A stretch of 64,000 nucleotides of DNA from Rhizobium sp. NXC14 (lineage in GTDB: Bacteria; Pseudomonadota; Alphaproteobacteria; Rhizobiales; Rhizobiaceae): contig NZ_CP021031.1 of the NCBI RefSeq assembly GCF_002117485.1, positions 310,001 through 374,000 of the forward strand, written 5' to 3'. The notes beneath the pieces are model-generated. The model did not search any database and was not told the DNA's origin. It was given only the letters and a program-made list of their open reading frames with translations. Shown one piece after another: positions 44,168 through 52,845 of this stretch; within the stretch, counting starts at the first letter, position 1, and each line of letters begins with the position of its first letter. Made by a program: the position numbers and the translations under genes.

Positions 44168-44884
44168 ATGTCTTCACAAAGAAGCCTAACTCTCGGAATT
44201 CTTGAACTGGATGAAGGCCTGTCGCCCGACAGTCCGACGTTCCCTCCGCGCCAAGGGTCCCTATACCACCCGGCAACCTTTGAGAGACCCTTGATTGCAG
44301 AAATAGTGGAAGGTGCCTTGCCAGACGTGGTCATTCGAGGAGACGCTTCGCTCGAGGGCGCCTGCGTGGCAGCTGCCGAGCGCCTGGTTGCTCGAGGTGC
44401 CGGCGTGATTACCGCAGACTGCGGCTTTTTCATCCGTCACCAGCAAGCGATTTCCGCAGCAGTCAATGTGCCCGTCGTGACTTCCAGCCTGCTTCTCATT
44501 CCAGTTTTGCTGCAACAGCTTGCGCCTCAAAAAAAACTTGCCGTTTTGACCGCCGACTCGCGACACTGCAGTGAGGACCTCTTGGGCATCCAAAGTCCCG
44601 CAGACCGAAAGCGCGTGGTGGTCGGAGGGATCGAAGGTGGGGTCTACGTGCGCAACGCATTGGCGCGCCCATTTGTGCGGACCGACCTTGAGCAGATTGA
44701 ACGAGAAGTTGGTGATCGTATTTCGGTACTTCGCGCCGTCCATCCCGACATTGCACTTATACTACTCGAGTGCACAGCCTTTCCCGTCGTCGCGAATTCT
44801 CTTCGAGCCAAGACCGGGCTTCCTATCTACGACATCACGGACCTGTGCAAACTGACGCTTGCCTCAGTGTCCACCGTGATTTGA
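44168..44884 (+). CDS. EutA-like Asp/Glu racemase-superfamily protein, copy 2
   Basis: A 238-residue paralogue of the protein at 41612, same length, with both cysteines kept (TADCGFFIRHQ and LLECTAFPVVA). The first residues SLTLGILELDEGLSPDSP and ADSRHCSEDLLGIQSPADRK are almost the same as in copy 1. It is followed by a broken EutD copy, so the duplicated unit was eutA-eutD. The gene itself is intact. Confidence 0.85.
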   Translation: MSSQRSLTLGILELDEGLSPDSPTFPPRQGSLYHPATFERPLIAEIVEGALPDVVIRGDASLEGACVAAAERLVARGAGVITADCGFFIRHQQAISAAVNVPVVTSSLLLIPVLLQQLAPQKKLAVLTADSRHCSEDLLGIQSPADRKRVVVGGIEGGVYVRNALARPFVRTDLEQIEREVGDRISVLRAVHPDIALILLECTAFPVVANSLRAKTGLPIYDITDLCKLTLASVSTVI

Positions 44885-44912
44885 CGAGTCAAAGCGATGT
44901 CGGGGATCAGAT

Positions 44913-45084
44913 ATGAGCGATTTTCCATTGCGTTTTGAACTGTCCGAATACTAAACTCGGCTCAAATGCCCTCGCCATGCTATGGCTCGCGAAGGCATTG
45001 ATGTGCTCGTCGTCACGGATCAGGCCGAGATGAGCTGGCTTACCGGCTACGATGGCAACTCGTTCTATGTGCCCGTGCTCCAAT
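44913..45084 (+). pseudogene. EutD/DoeA-like M24 gene, copy 2, nonsense and truncated
   Basis: From ATG 44913 the frame reads SDFPLRFELSEY, then TAA, then TRLKCPRHAMAREGIDVLVV, then MSWLTGYDGNSFYVP, parallel to the first 60 residues of the protein at 42359. The stop is at codon 14 and the rest of the gene is lost at an IS3 remnant near 45085. Confidence 0.9.
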
Positions 45085-45225
45085 GCGCATCTCAAGGATC
45101 ATGGCGTGGTTGGCCAATATGCAATGAACTGGCTTGCGGTTGATCACGGGCTGATAGGCGGCTCGCCGCCCCCTGTTCAGAAGAGCAGCGATCCGCCGAT
45201 AGCCATAGGTCGGCCGAGAATCCAC
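45079..45225 (-). pseudogene. IS3-family OrfB fragment
   Basis: The minus strand reads MDSRPTYGYRRIAALLNR, then QPVINRKPVHCILANHAM, the YGYRRI...NRK.V.RI block of IS3 OrfB proteins of a different group from that at 5279. Nothing else of the IS remains. It marks the deletion point of the second EutD copy. Confidence 0.75.
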
Positions 45226-45246
45226 AAGTCTGCTAATGGCAGCAAG

Positions 45247-46694
45247 CTACATGTCGGTGCTTCGAGGTTCGACAACTCTCGGCTTTCTTCCCGCCCACGG
45301 ACGGGCGAGTTCGATTTGGGATGCGACGCGTATCAGCGTGGCCTCGTCACCGTACCGTGACGCGAACATAACACCAATCGGCAGGTCTTCCGCAGTCCAG
45401 TGAAAAGGTACGGAGATTGCTGGCTGGCCGGATAGATTGTAGGGCCAACAAAACGGAGAATAATCGTAAACCCGCGAGAAGTACTCCTCTGCAGTCCTGA
45501 AGCCGCTCTCATAAACACCCAACTTCCAAGGCCGCTCCCTTACTACGGGAGAGAGGATCAGATCATAAACTGCAAAGGGCATGGCGACGGCCTTGGACAG
45601 TTGATGCATCTTCTGCCTGGCCTGCGCAAGATCGAGCGCGCTAAAGCGCTTTGCGCGCTCAGCGATTTGGGAAGTTATCCACTCTAAGTCGGGATGGTCA
45701 GAGAGGTCACGCTGGACGTCCACTGCCGGCGAAAGGCTTAGAAGGTTATCCGCACTCCAGAGAACAAGGTTGATTTCTTGAAAAAGCATCCCGTCAATAT
45801 TCGGTTGGTACGGTTCGACCATATGCCCCAACTCCTCGCAAAGCTTCGCAGCTTCTTCCACCGCGCGGATACATTCAGGATCAATGGCTACATGATGGTG
45901 GGGTTTTGTGTGAAAACCGATCTTCAGGCGGCCGGGCGGCTCACCGACCGAGGCGCCAAACGGCCGTTCAATGCGTGGCGCGACATAAGCGTCGCCCAAA
46001 ACAGGGCCTGCGGTGCAATCGAGAAGAACGGCGCAGTCCCGAACCGAACGGGTTAGGGCGTGCGCAACGGGAAGGCCTGCATTGCCTTCAAAGGTCCGGG
46101 GACCCAGGGTTACGCGAGCACGTGTGGGCTTCAGTCCCACCAAACCACAAGCAGACGCGGGGTTGCGGATCGAGCCCCCCCGTCACCACCGCTAGCCATT
46201 GGAGCAATGCGTCCGGCGACGGCGGACGCTGATCCGCCGCTAGAACCACCTGGACTGCGAGTAGTGTCCCAAGGGTTTGAGCAGGGCCCATAAGCTTCAG
46301 CTTCAGTGGTGCCGGAATTTCCCAATTCCGGCATGCTTGTTTTTCCAAATATAACTAATCCTGCATCCAAATATTTCTGGGTAACGTCATCATGCTGAAG
46401 TGGAGGTGGGCATTTATCGAAGATGCGGCTGCCGTGTCGCGTTGGAACGCCAGCGTAATCAGTTCCATCCTTTAGGAGGAAAGGAACTCCTCGGAAAGGC
46501 CCCTGGGCAAGACCAGACCTAATTTGCGAAGTTGCCTCATCGTACATTGGCGTGACGATTGCATTCAGCAGCGTGTTGCGCGCCTGCGCTCGATCGATAG
46601 CCGCACGCAAAAGCTCGTCGGGCGAGACGTCCTTACGGCGAACCATTTCCGCAAGCCCGGTGGCGTCGAGTTCATCATACTCAGCAAGATACAT
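45247..46694 (-). pseudogene. Amidase-signature-family amidase, frameshifted at a 7-G tract
   Basis: From 46694 the frame gives an amidase-signature enzyme: catalytic Lys75 (VPFLLKDG) and SPGGSSGGSASAVAG. After ASGGDGG the frame breaks at a run of seven G (46175-46181 as C on the plus strand). The family sequence GSIRNPASACGLVGLKPTRA, which carries the Ser nucleophile region, continues in the next frame to VVEPRSTDM and a stop at 45247. One base restores a full 480-residue enzyme. It is last in the minus-strand operon with the second ABC transporter. Real inactivation, slippage or sequencing error are all possible. Confidence 0.85.
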
Positions 46695-46718
46695 ATTAGT
46701 TCCTGTTCGCTGCGAGCT

Positions 46719-47492
46719 TCACTTTGGGACCCTTTTGATCGCCATGCGATAGCTGATTAGCAAACACACACTCAGGATCAGGATGAAGGTAGAAAAGGCG
46801 TGCAGCTTCGGACTGAACTCTGTGCGGATCATCGAGTAAATTTTGATAGGAATCGTCACTACATCAGATCCTGCGACCAGGTAAGTGATGAGGAAGTTGT
46901 CGAACGAAACAGTAAAGGCTAGAAGTCCGCCTCCGACAATTCCTGGCAGCGCCAACGGCAATGTCACGCGGCGAAACGTTAGCCATTCACTCGCACCTAA
47001 ATCCATCGCGGCTTCTTCAAGAGACTGATCAAAACCAACGAGACGCGCGGAGACAACCGTGATGACGAAGGGAAGCCCGATCAGAACGTGGCCGCCCACA
47101 ACAATCCAGAACCCGCCTTGAAGATTGAGACGAGCGGACACTACAAGGAGCATCACCGCCAGGATCATCTCGGGAAACACCAATGGTGTCATAAAGGCAG
47201 CGCGTGTCATGTTGCGTGCTCGAAACCGAAATCGGGATAGGGCGATGGAGGTGCATGTTCCAATTGCCGTGGCAATGATTGAAGATACTAACGCAATGAC
47301 GGTGCTGGTGCGTAGTGCCTCAAGAATGCGCTCGTCTTCTATAGCATTGCGATACCAATGCAGGGTCCAAGAGGGTGCAGGAAACACGGAGTAGCGTGAC
47401 GCATTGAAAGACATCACAACGACCATGACAATCGGCAGAAACAAAAAGATAAAAACAGCAGCGGTCAGCAGTTTTTGCGGGATGTCTCTCAT
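46719..47492 (-). CDS. ABC transporter permease (PotC-like)
   Basis: A 257-residue inner-membrane protein with six hydrophobic segments, the first at residues 10-35. The EAA loop is visible as EEAAMDLGASEWLTFRRVTL. It starts within the stop of the other permease (ATGA overlap, 47489-47492). Together with the genes upstream it forms a second polyamine/opine-type importer. The downstream amidase starts 25 bases after its stop. Confidence 0.93.
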   Translation of the reverse strand: MRDIPQKLLTAAVFIFLFLPIVMVVVMSFNASRYSVFPAPSWTLHWYRNAIEDERILEALRTSTVIALVSSIIATAIGTCTSIALSRFRFRARNMTRAAFMTPLVFPEMILAVMLLVVSARLNLQGGFWIVVGGHVLIGLPFVITVVSARLVGFDQSLEEAAMDLGASEWLTFRRVTLPLALPGIVGGGLLAFTVSFDNFLITYLVAGSDVVTIPIKIYSMIRTEFSPKLHAFSTFILILSVCLLISYRMAIKRVPK

Positions 47493-48388
47493 GCGCCGGC
47501 CTCCTCATCAAAATCAAAGAGACGGTTGTAAACGAAGATAAAGATCAGCGAGACGAGTAACAGGATTACAGACATCGCACCTCCAAGAGGCCAGTTTCCG
47601 CTTTGCAGGAACTGTTCCTGAATAACGTTGGAGATCATCAGACTATTAGTGCCGCCGAGCAGATCGGGTGTCAGGAATGAACCGAGCGACAGAACGAATA
47701 CAAGGAGGCAGCCCATCGCCACCCCCGGCAAAGTCAGAGGCAGCGTGACTCGCAGAAAGGTACGTGTCCGGCTTGCTCCCAAATCCATCGCCGCTTCCTC
47801 GAAGCTGGCGTCCAGTTTCTCGAGGGAGGCATAGAGTGGCATGATCATGAACGGGAGGAAGACATGCACGAGCCCGATGACCACCGCAGGTGTGGAATAC
47901 AGAAATTGGATCGGCTGATCCGCCAAGCCTAACTCGCGCAACAGGTAATTTATGAGACCTGAATTTCCAAGCAAGATTTTCCAAGCGTAGGTGCGAATGA
48001 CGACGCTGGTCCAAAACGGAATTATCAACGCCAAAAGAAGGACATCGCGGGAAGCATGGGACTTACGCGCTATGAAGTGCGCAACCGGATATCCGATCAA
48101 CAAAGTAACAGTTGTGACCAGTACTGCAATCATAAAGCTACGCAAGAAGATCTTCCCGTAGACCGCCTCGGTGAAGATTTTCTCGTAGTTTTCTGTTGTA
48201 AGGATGTTCGTGATCTGTGTGTCGATAAAGGCGTAGAAACTCAGAGAAACAAGAACGCCTAACGGCAGTACGAAAAAGAGCAGCAACCATAGCATTCCTG
48301 GGCTTAGCAACATGAACAGCCTTGTGCGCGTCCGCTGTTGGTTTAGTGCTTCCTCCGGTGCGGGAAAGATCGACAGGGTTTTAGCCAT
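47489..48388 (-). CDS. ABC transporter permease (PotB-like)
   Basis: A 299-residue inner-membrane protein. A 30-residue cytoplasmic N-terminus is followed by six hydrophobic segments, with the EAA loop EEAAMDLGASRTRTFLRVTL. LIIPFWTSVVIRTYAWKILL is typical of the PotB subfamily. It begins 4 bases after the ATPase stop and overlaps the next permease by 4 bases. Confidence 0.93.
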   Translation of the reverse strand: MAKTLSIFPAPEEALNQQRTRTRLFMLLSPGMLWLLLFFVLPLGVLVSLSFYAFIDTQITNILTTENYEKIFTEAVYGKIFLRSFMIAVLVTTVTLLIGYPVAHFIARKSHASRDVLLLALIIPFWTSVVIRTYAWKILLGNSGLINYLLRELGLADQPIQFLYSTPAVVIGLVHVFLPFMIMPLYASLEKLDASFEEAAMDLGASRTRTFLRVTLPLTLPGVAMGCLLVFVLSLGSFLTPDLLGGTNSLMISNVIQEQFLQSGNWPLGGAMSVILLLVSLIFIFVYNRLFDFDEEAGA

Positions 48389-48392
48389 TAGT

Positions 48393-49472
48393 TCACCCTC
48401 TAACCGCTGGAAAGGCGGTCGCCGCTTCCGGTTTCCAACTTACCGTTGTAGCATCGCCTCTACTGATTGGTGCATTCGAGCGATTTTGAACTTCGGCGGT
48501 AAGGAAGATGCCGCCGTCCAGTGCCAACCGGTAGTGCGAAAGCGATCCGAGGTAAATTACATCATCCACTCGAGCCGAGAATGAATTGCACGCTCCATTG
48601 GATGCGGGGCCCAGATGAAGGTGCTCGGGCCTGACTGATAGGGTAATTGCATCTCCCGCAACTGCGATGAAATTGAGCGGCACCTGAACTTCTGAGCTTC
48701 CTATCGCGACCACTCCATGGCCCGAACTCACGCTTGTTAAGCGTCCGTGCAAGAAATTTGTGTCACCAATAAAGCCTGCTACAAACGACGTGCTAGGGTG
48801 TTCGTAAATGGCGGAGGCGGTATCGATTTGCTCTATCCGCCCTTTATTGATTACCGCAATCTTGTCTGACATCGTGATCGCTTCGCGCTGATCATGTGTG
48901 ACATAAATGAATGTAGTTCCCGCCTCTCGCTGAATACGCTTCAATTCGATCTGCATCTGCTCGCGAAGCTTCAAGTCTAGCGCCCCTAGCGGTTCATCTA
49001 GAAGGAGGACAGTCGGCCGCTTCACTAAAGCGCGCGCAATTGCGACGCGCTGCCTCTGCCCCCCGGATAGTTGGTCGATCCTGCGATCCGCATATCCCTG
49101 AAGCTGCACCAGATCCAGAGCCTCCGCAACCTTTGTTAGAATTGCAGGCCGCCGTTCCCCCGCCATTTCGAGCCCGAAGGCGATGTTGCGCGCTACGCTC
49201 AAATGGGGAAACAGGGCCAGATGCTGGAACACCAGGTTGGTTGGGCGTTGATATGGCTTGATGCCGCTCATGTCACGACCGGCGATGCGAATTTGACCAG
49301 ATGTCTGCTGTCCAAACCCGGAAATCATGCGCATTATCGTTGTCTTGCCACAGCCGCTTGGCCCCAGCAGAGAAAAGAATTCGCCTTTAGGAATGGCGAA
49401 TGACACGTCGTTTACTGCAACGAATTCACCGAACGTTTTGGTCACATTGACCACTTCGACATCGATTTCCAA
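48393..49472 (-). CDS. ABC transporter ATP-binding protein (PotA-like)
   Basis: 359 residues from a probable TTG at 49472, preceded by GAGAGGA; an ATG at 49517 would add 15 unrelated residues. Walker A GPSGCGKTT, Q-loop FQHLALFPH, signature LSGGQRQRVAIARAL, Walker B VLLLDEPLGALD and VTHDQREAI are intact. A C-terminal TOBE domain reads LSVRPEHLHLG. It would energise the permeases at 46.7-48.4 kb. Confidence 0.93.
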   Translation of the reverse strand: MEIDVEVVNVTKTFGEFVAVNDVSFAIPKGEFFSLLGPSGCGKTTIMRMISGFGQQTSGQIRIAGRDMSGIKPYQRPTNLVFQHLALFPHLSVARNIAFGLEMAGERRPAILTKVAEALDLVQLQGYADRRIDQLSGGQRQRVAIARALVKRPTVLLLDEPLGALDLKLREQMQIELKRIQREAGTTFIYVTHDQREAITMSDKIAVINKGRIEQIDTASAIYEHPSTSFVAGFIGDTNFLHGRLTSVSSGHGVVAIGSSEVQVPLNFIAVAGDAITLSVRPEHLHLGPASNGACNSFSARVDDVIYLGSLSHYRLALDGGIFLTAEVQNRSNAPISRGDATTVSWKPEAATAFPAVRG

Positions 49473-49554
49473 GATAAATCCTCTCCCATAAACTAGATGC
49501 CCGCAGCCGGGTACCATCCCGGCTGCGATTCGACCCTGCTTTCGGAAAGGAGAC

Positions 49555-50649
49555 TTAAGAGCCCTTTACCCGTGTCGCGATGAGTTCCCACTCAGCTTGA
49601 TGCGCAGCCTGATACTGGGAACTTGGAAAGGCTGCGGTTTTGAAGATGGCGGGTGTGGCACCCAGTTTTTCCTGTTCCTGCGGGGTGAGGTCGACGTTGG
49701 TTGTCGCCGGCGCGTAGTTGATGCCCTTCGTGACAAAGTTTTTCATCACTTCGGCGTCAAGTGCAGTATAGATAAAGGCCTCGGCCGCTCGCTGGTTTTT
49801 GCAAGTGCGGGGGATTGCAAAGCAATCGACCCATCCTACAGATCCCTCTTTTGGCACGACATATTTTATTGGAACTCCATCCTCTGCGAGCTTGTTAACG
49901 CGACCTCGCCAGAAGTTAGCAATCCAGATTTCGCCAGAGGCGAACAATTGCGTTGCTTCGGACCCGCTGTTCCAAAATTTTAGAAGCTGCGGTCTCAGCT
50001 CCATCAATTTCGCTTCGATCGCAGCAAGGTCTTTCATGTCGTTGATGTCTTGTCCGGTCATTATCGCACCGGTTTGAACTAACGTATCAGCCTCGCCATA
50101 CATGGAAACGCGTCCCTTCAATTCAGGACGCAAAAGGTCGTTCCAGCTTGTGGGCTCTTCCTTAATCATCTCCGTGTTGTAGGCGATTGAGGTGTCCCCC
50201 CACACCAGGCCAGCGCTATAGTTTTTTCCATCACCGACCTCATAGGTAGGCTTTCGGAAACTCTCGGACTGGTTGGCAAAGTTGGGAATGTTCTCAAGAC
50301 GCAAAGGCAGTACACTATTCGCCTTAATTGCGGCGTACATATACTGACCATTGAGAGAGGTCACGTCAATGCGATCGTTTCCAGCTTGTACTTTTGCAAG
50401 TTGTTCGGCGCCCCCGCCGAACGTCCCCACACGCACTTTAACGCCATAACGTTCTTCGAATGGTTTAACAACATACGCGGTGAGTGCCTCGCTGTACTCG
50501 CCGCCGAACGTCTCCAGGTACAACTCGCCGCCGATCTCTTCGGCTCGCAGAAGGGACGGCGTTGCGAGCAACGATACTCCGCCGATACCTGCTTTGATCA
50601 CGGTTCGCCGCGACCACCCGGACTGAAGGTCAATCTTGATTCCGCTCAT
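49555..50649 (-). CDS. ABC transporter substrate-binding protein, second transporter, Tat signal
   Basis: A 364-residue periplasmic protein of the PotD-like group with a twin-arginine signal (SRRTVIKAGIGGVSLLATPS, cleavage probably near LLRAEE). GELYLETFGGEYSEALTAYV is the first domain strand. ANFWRGRVNKLAEDGVPIKY and GSVGWVDCFAIPRTCKNQRA follow. It resembles the protein at 28671 only distantly, so the two importers may carry different ligands. It is the first gene of its operon; two operator copies lie 248-331 bases upstream. Confidence 0.92.
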   Translation of the reverse strand: MSGIKIDLQSGWSRRTVIKAGIGGVSLLATPSLLRAEEIGGELYLETFGGEYSEALTAYVVKPFEERYGVKVRVGTFGGGAEQLAKVQAGNDRIDVTSLNGQYMYAAIKANSVLPLRLENIPNFANQSESFRKPTYEVGDGKNYSAGLVWGDTSIAYNTEMIKEEPTSWNDLLRPELKGRVSMYGEADTLVQTGAIMTGQDINDMKDLAAIEAKLMELRPQLLKFWNSGSEATQLFASGEIWIANFWRGRVNKLAEDGVPIKYVVPKEGSVGWVDCFAIPRTCKNQRAAEAFIYTALDAEVMKNFVTKGINYAPATTNVDLTPQEQEKLGATPAIFKTAAFPSSQYQAAHQAEWELIATRVKGS

Positions 50650-50896
50650 CGCGACATCCCCTTCTCAGCAGACGAGAGATCACTAAGCTTTGCGAAAATT
50701 CGCGGCCTTCCACAGGCCGAGTTGCTCGTAGACGTCGACATGACCAAGTTCCCTTTATGATTGAAGTTTTTGTGCAGCAACGGCTTCTAAGGCGGCGCGG
50801 CGCAGCCTGGGAGCCCTCCGCTGTGGATACTGGCCCCTGGGCCAGCTTTTAGCGCGACTGCCCCAAGATTGCAATGAATGTTTGAATGTGAGATAT

Positions 50897-50980
50897 TCGC
50901 ATCATATGTTGCATCTGGAGGCGCCGCTAGAGCCGAGATTTATCTCGGCATCGAAAACCTTAATGAAACAAATGAATCGC
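50897..50980. promoter_or_regulatory. Two operator copies between divergent transporter and amidohydrolase genes
   Basis: TCGCATCATATGTTGCAT (50897-50914) and ATGAAACAAATGAATCGC (50963-50980). The second is almost the same as 28315-28332. They can serve both the minus-strand importer operon and the amidohydrolase gene. Confidence 0.65.
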
Positions 50981-51106
50981 ATACGGTGTTACGAGACGTT
51001 CGTTGCATAGACCAAAAAAGTGAGCTAGCAGTTCGTCCCGTAGTGCCCTCCCGTGCTTCCACGCGGCCGCAAGCGCCCAACCTCTTCATTTAACGGAGTT
51101 ATGAAC

Positions 51107-52483
51107 ATGCAACGCAACGCAGCAGACAGGTTAGAACATCTGCCGCTGTTTCGGTCGAAGCAGCACCCCCTATTTTCGAAGATATTCGAAGCGATTTACG
51201 ATCTGCCGGTTGACGACACTCATTGCCACATCATAACCGACCGAGACGCATTCACGTCGCCGCAACGTTTCGTAGAACGCATATCGCTGGCGGGCTATCC
51301 CATACCCAACTATTTCCCGTATGGTGTTTACGACCGCTGGCTCAAGGGAGACGATGCCACTAAGCACGACTTGAATAAGCAATTTGACATTCAGAATAAG
51401 GTCGACGGCATCACCCACGACATTGCTCAAAGTGTTTTCATGAAATTTTTGGTAAAGGAGCTCGCGCAATTTCTAGAATGTGAACCTCGAATGGAGGCGG
51501 TGATTGAAGCAAGAAATGAGCGCGGGAAAAACTACTGGGGCTACGTGAACAGCCTCTTTAGGGACGTGAATCTCGAAAACATCATGCTGGACACTGGTTA
51601 CGCCGAAGGGTGCGGCGCGGCGGAAATCACTAGCTTCGAGGAAGCTATATTGCCGTGCCGGACAAACCGGCTCGCTAGAATCGAGATGATTCAGAAAGAG
51701 CTATTCCCTCTCGATATTACGTTCGATGAGTACGAGCAGCGCTTTTCCGCCAGGATGCGCGAGATGCTCGATGGTGACGGCAAGGGCAACTACGGCAAGA
51801 AATCCTATGGAATGAAGTCCTACCTTCTGCCTTACATTGGTTTGATCCGTCCGCTTCACGATCGCTCGGTTGCGCAGGCCTCCTGGAAGGAGCTTAGAGC
51901 ATCTTTCCACAAGATTCCGCAGATGGACCGGGAGTCTGGTTACAATGTCACCAAAGATCTGTGCCGTTACAATTTTACGATTGCGCTTGAGGAATGCCTT
52001 AAGCGAGATATCCCCATGCAAATTCATACCGGGGATGGCGAAGCACCTGACGTGATACTGCGCAACCAAGATCCCTTCTATCTCGAGGAAGTCTGCCGGT
52101 TCGATCGCGATAATATGATGCGGATGCCAAAGATCATCCCTCTACATGCGGGTTTCCCATCGGTCGGAAAGGCGGCATGGCTCAGCCACCTATATCCAAA
52201 CTGCTATTTCGAGCTGTCGATCATGACACCGTTCGTGCACCAAAACTTGTTCCAGCGGTACATGCAGGTGATGGAAGTTGTCCCTCTGTCTAAAATAATG
52301 TACGCGAGCGACGCCTATCATATCCCCGAACTCTATTGGTTGGCCGGGAGATGGGGCAAGCGCTATCTCGCTCAGGCGCTCACTGAGCATGTGATTGGAG
52401 GCAGCCTTGGCTTCGAAGAAGCTGTTGAGGCGGCTGAAATGATCCTCTTCAAGAACAATAGGTCGCTATACAGGCTTGACTGA
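51107..52483 (+). CDS. Amidohydrolase-family protein (TIM-barrel, FluG/uronate isomerase-like)
   Basis: 458 residues; ATG 51107 is 8 bases after GGAG, so it is preferred over ATG 51101. The N-terminal DTHCHI motif is the first metal-binding pair of the amidohydrolase superfamily. MQIHTGDGEAPDVILRN, IIPLHAGFPSVGKAAW and MYASDAYHIPELYW supply the later His and Asp ligands. Relatives include the amidohydrolase part of FluG-like proteins; the reaction is not known. It is divergent from the second importer and shares its operator region, so it belongs to the same regulon. Confidence 0.82.
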   Translation: MQRNAADRLEHLPLFRSKQHPLFSKIFEAIYDLPVDDTHCHIITDRDAFTSPQRFVERISLAGYPIPNYFPYGVYDRWLKGDDATKHDLNKQFDIQNKVDGITHDIAQSVFMKFLVKELAQFLECEPRMEAVIEARNERGKNYWGYVNSLFRDVNLENIMLDTGYAEGCGAAEITSFEEAILPCRTNRLARIEMIQKELFPLDITFDEYEQRFSARMREMLDGDGKGNYGKKSYGMKSYLLPYIGLIRPLHDRSVAQASWKELRASFHKIPQMDRESGYNVTKDLCRYNFTIALEECLKRDIPMQIHTGDGEAPDVILRNQDPFYLEEVCRFDRDNMMRMPKIIPLHAGFPSVGKAAWLSHLYPNCYFELSIMTPFVHQNLFQRYMQVMEVVPLSKIMYASDAYHIPELYWLAGRWGKRYLAQALTEHVIGGSLGFEEAVEAAEMILFKNNRSLYRLD

Positions 52484-52845
52484 TCGTGGTCGTCTGGTCC
52501 GGTATTTTCAACGAGGCGATGGGCGCTGCCGCGCCCACTTTGTCCCGAGAAGGTTGGTGTCTCCAACAACAAACGAAAGAAGCCAGCGCTTTCCCCGTAC
52601 TATGTGCCGCGCTTTTGAACTAACGTTATGCAATATCGCTGATTTTCAACCAATCGGCCGAATCCTGCAGAAGCGCCACTAAAAATGCAGGAAGGCTGCG
52701 GGATGACCGACCGAAACGCTGCGCACGAGCTCGCAGTTGGCGACAGTATGATCTGACCAAAAGTGGCTGGCGAGATGTCGAAGGATTGGCTTCCTGCTGA
52801 ACCCGGAAATTCGCAGCCAAGAGCTTGCAACTTAAGGAATTTGGG
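52484..52845. other. Boundary region before the aminotransferase operon
   Basis: I see no gene here. It separates the IS-scarred, lower-GC-looking catabolic region from an intact operon of more regular GC-rich codon usage. No copy of the 18-bp operator and no well-spaced sigma54 promoter are present. Confidence 0.5.
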
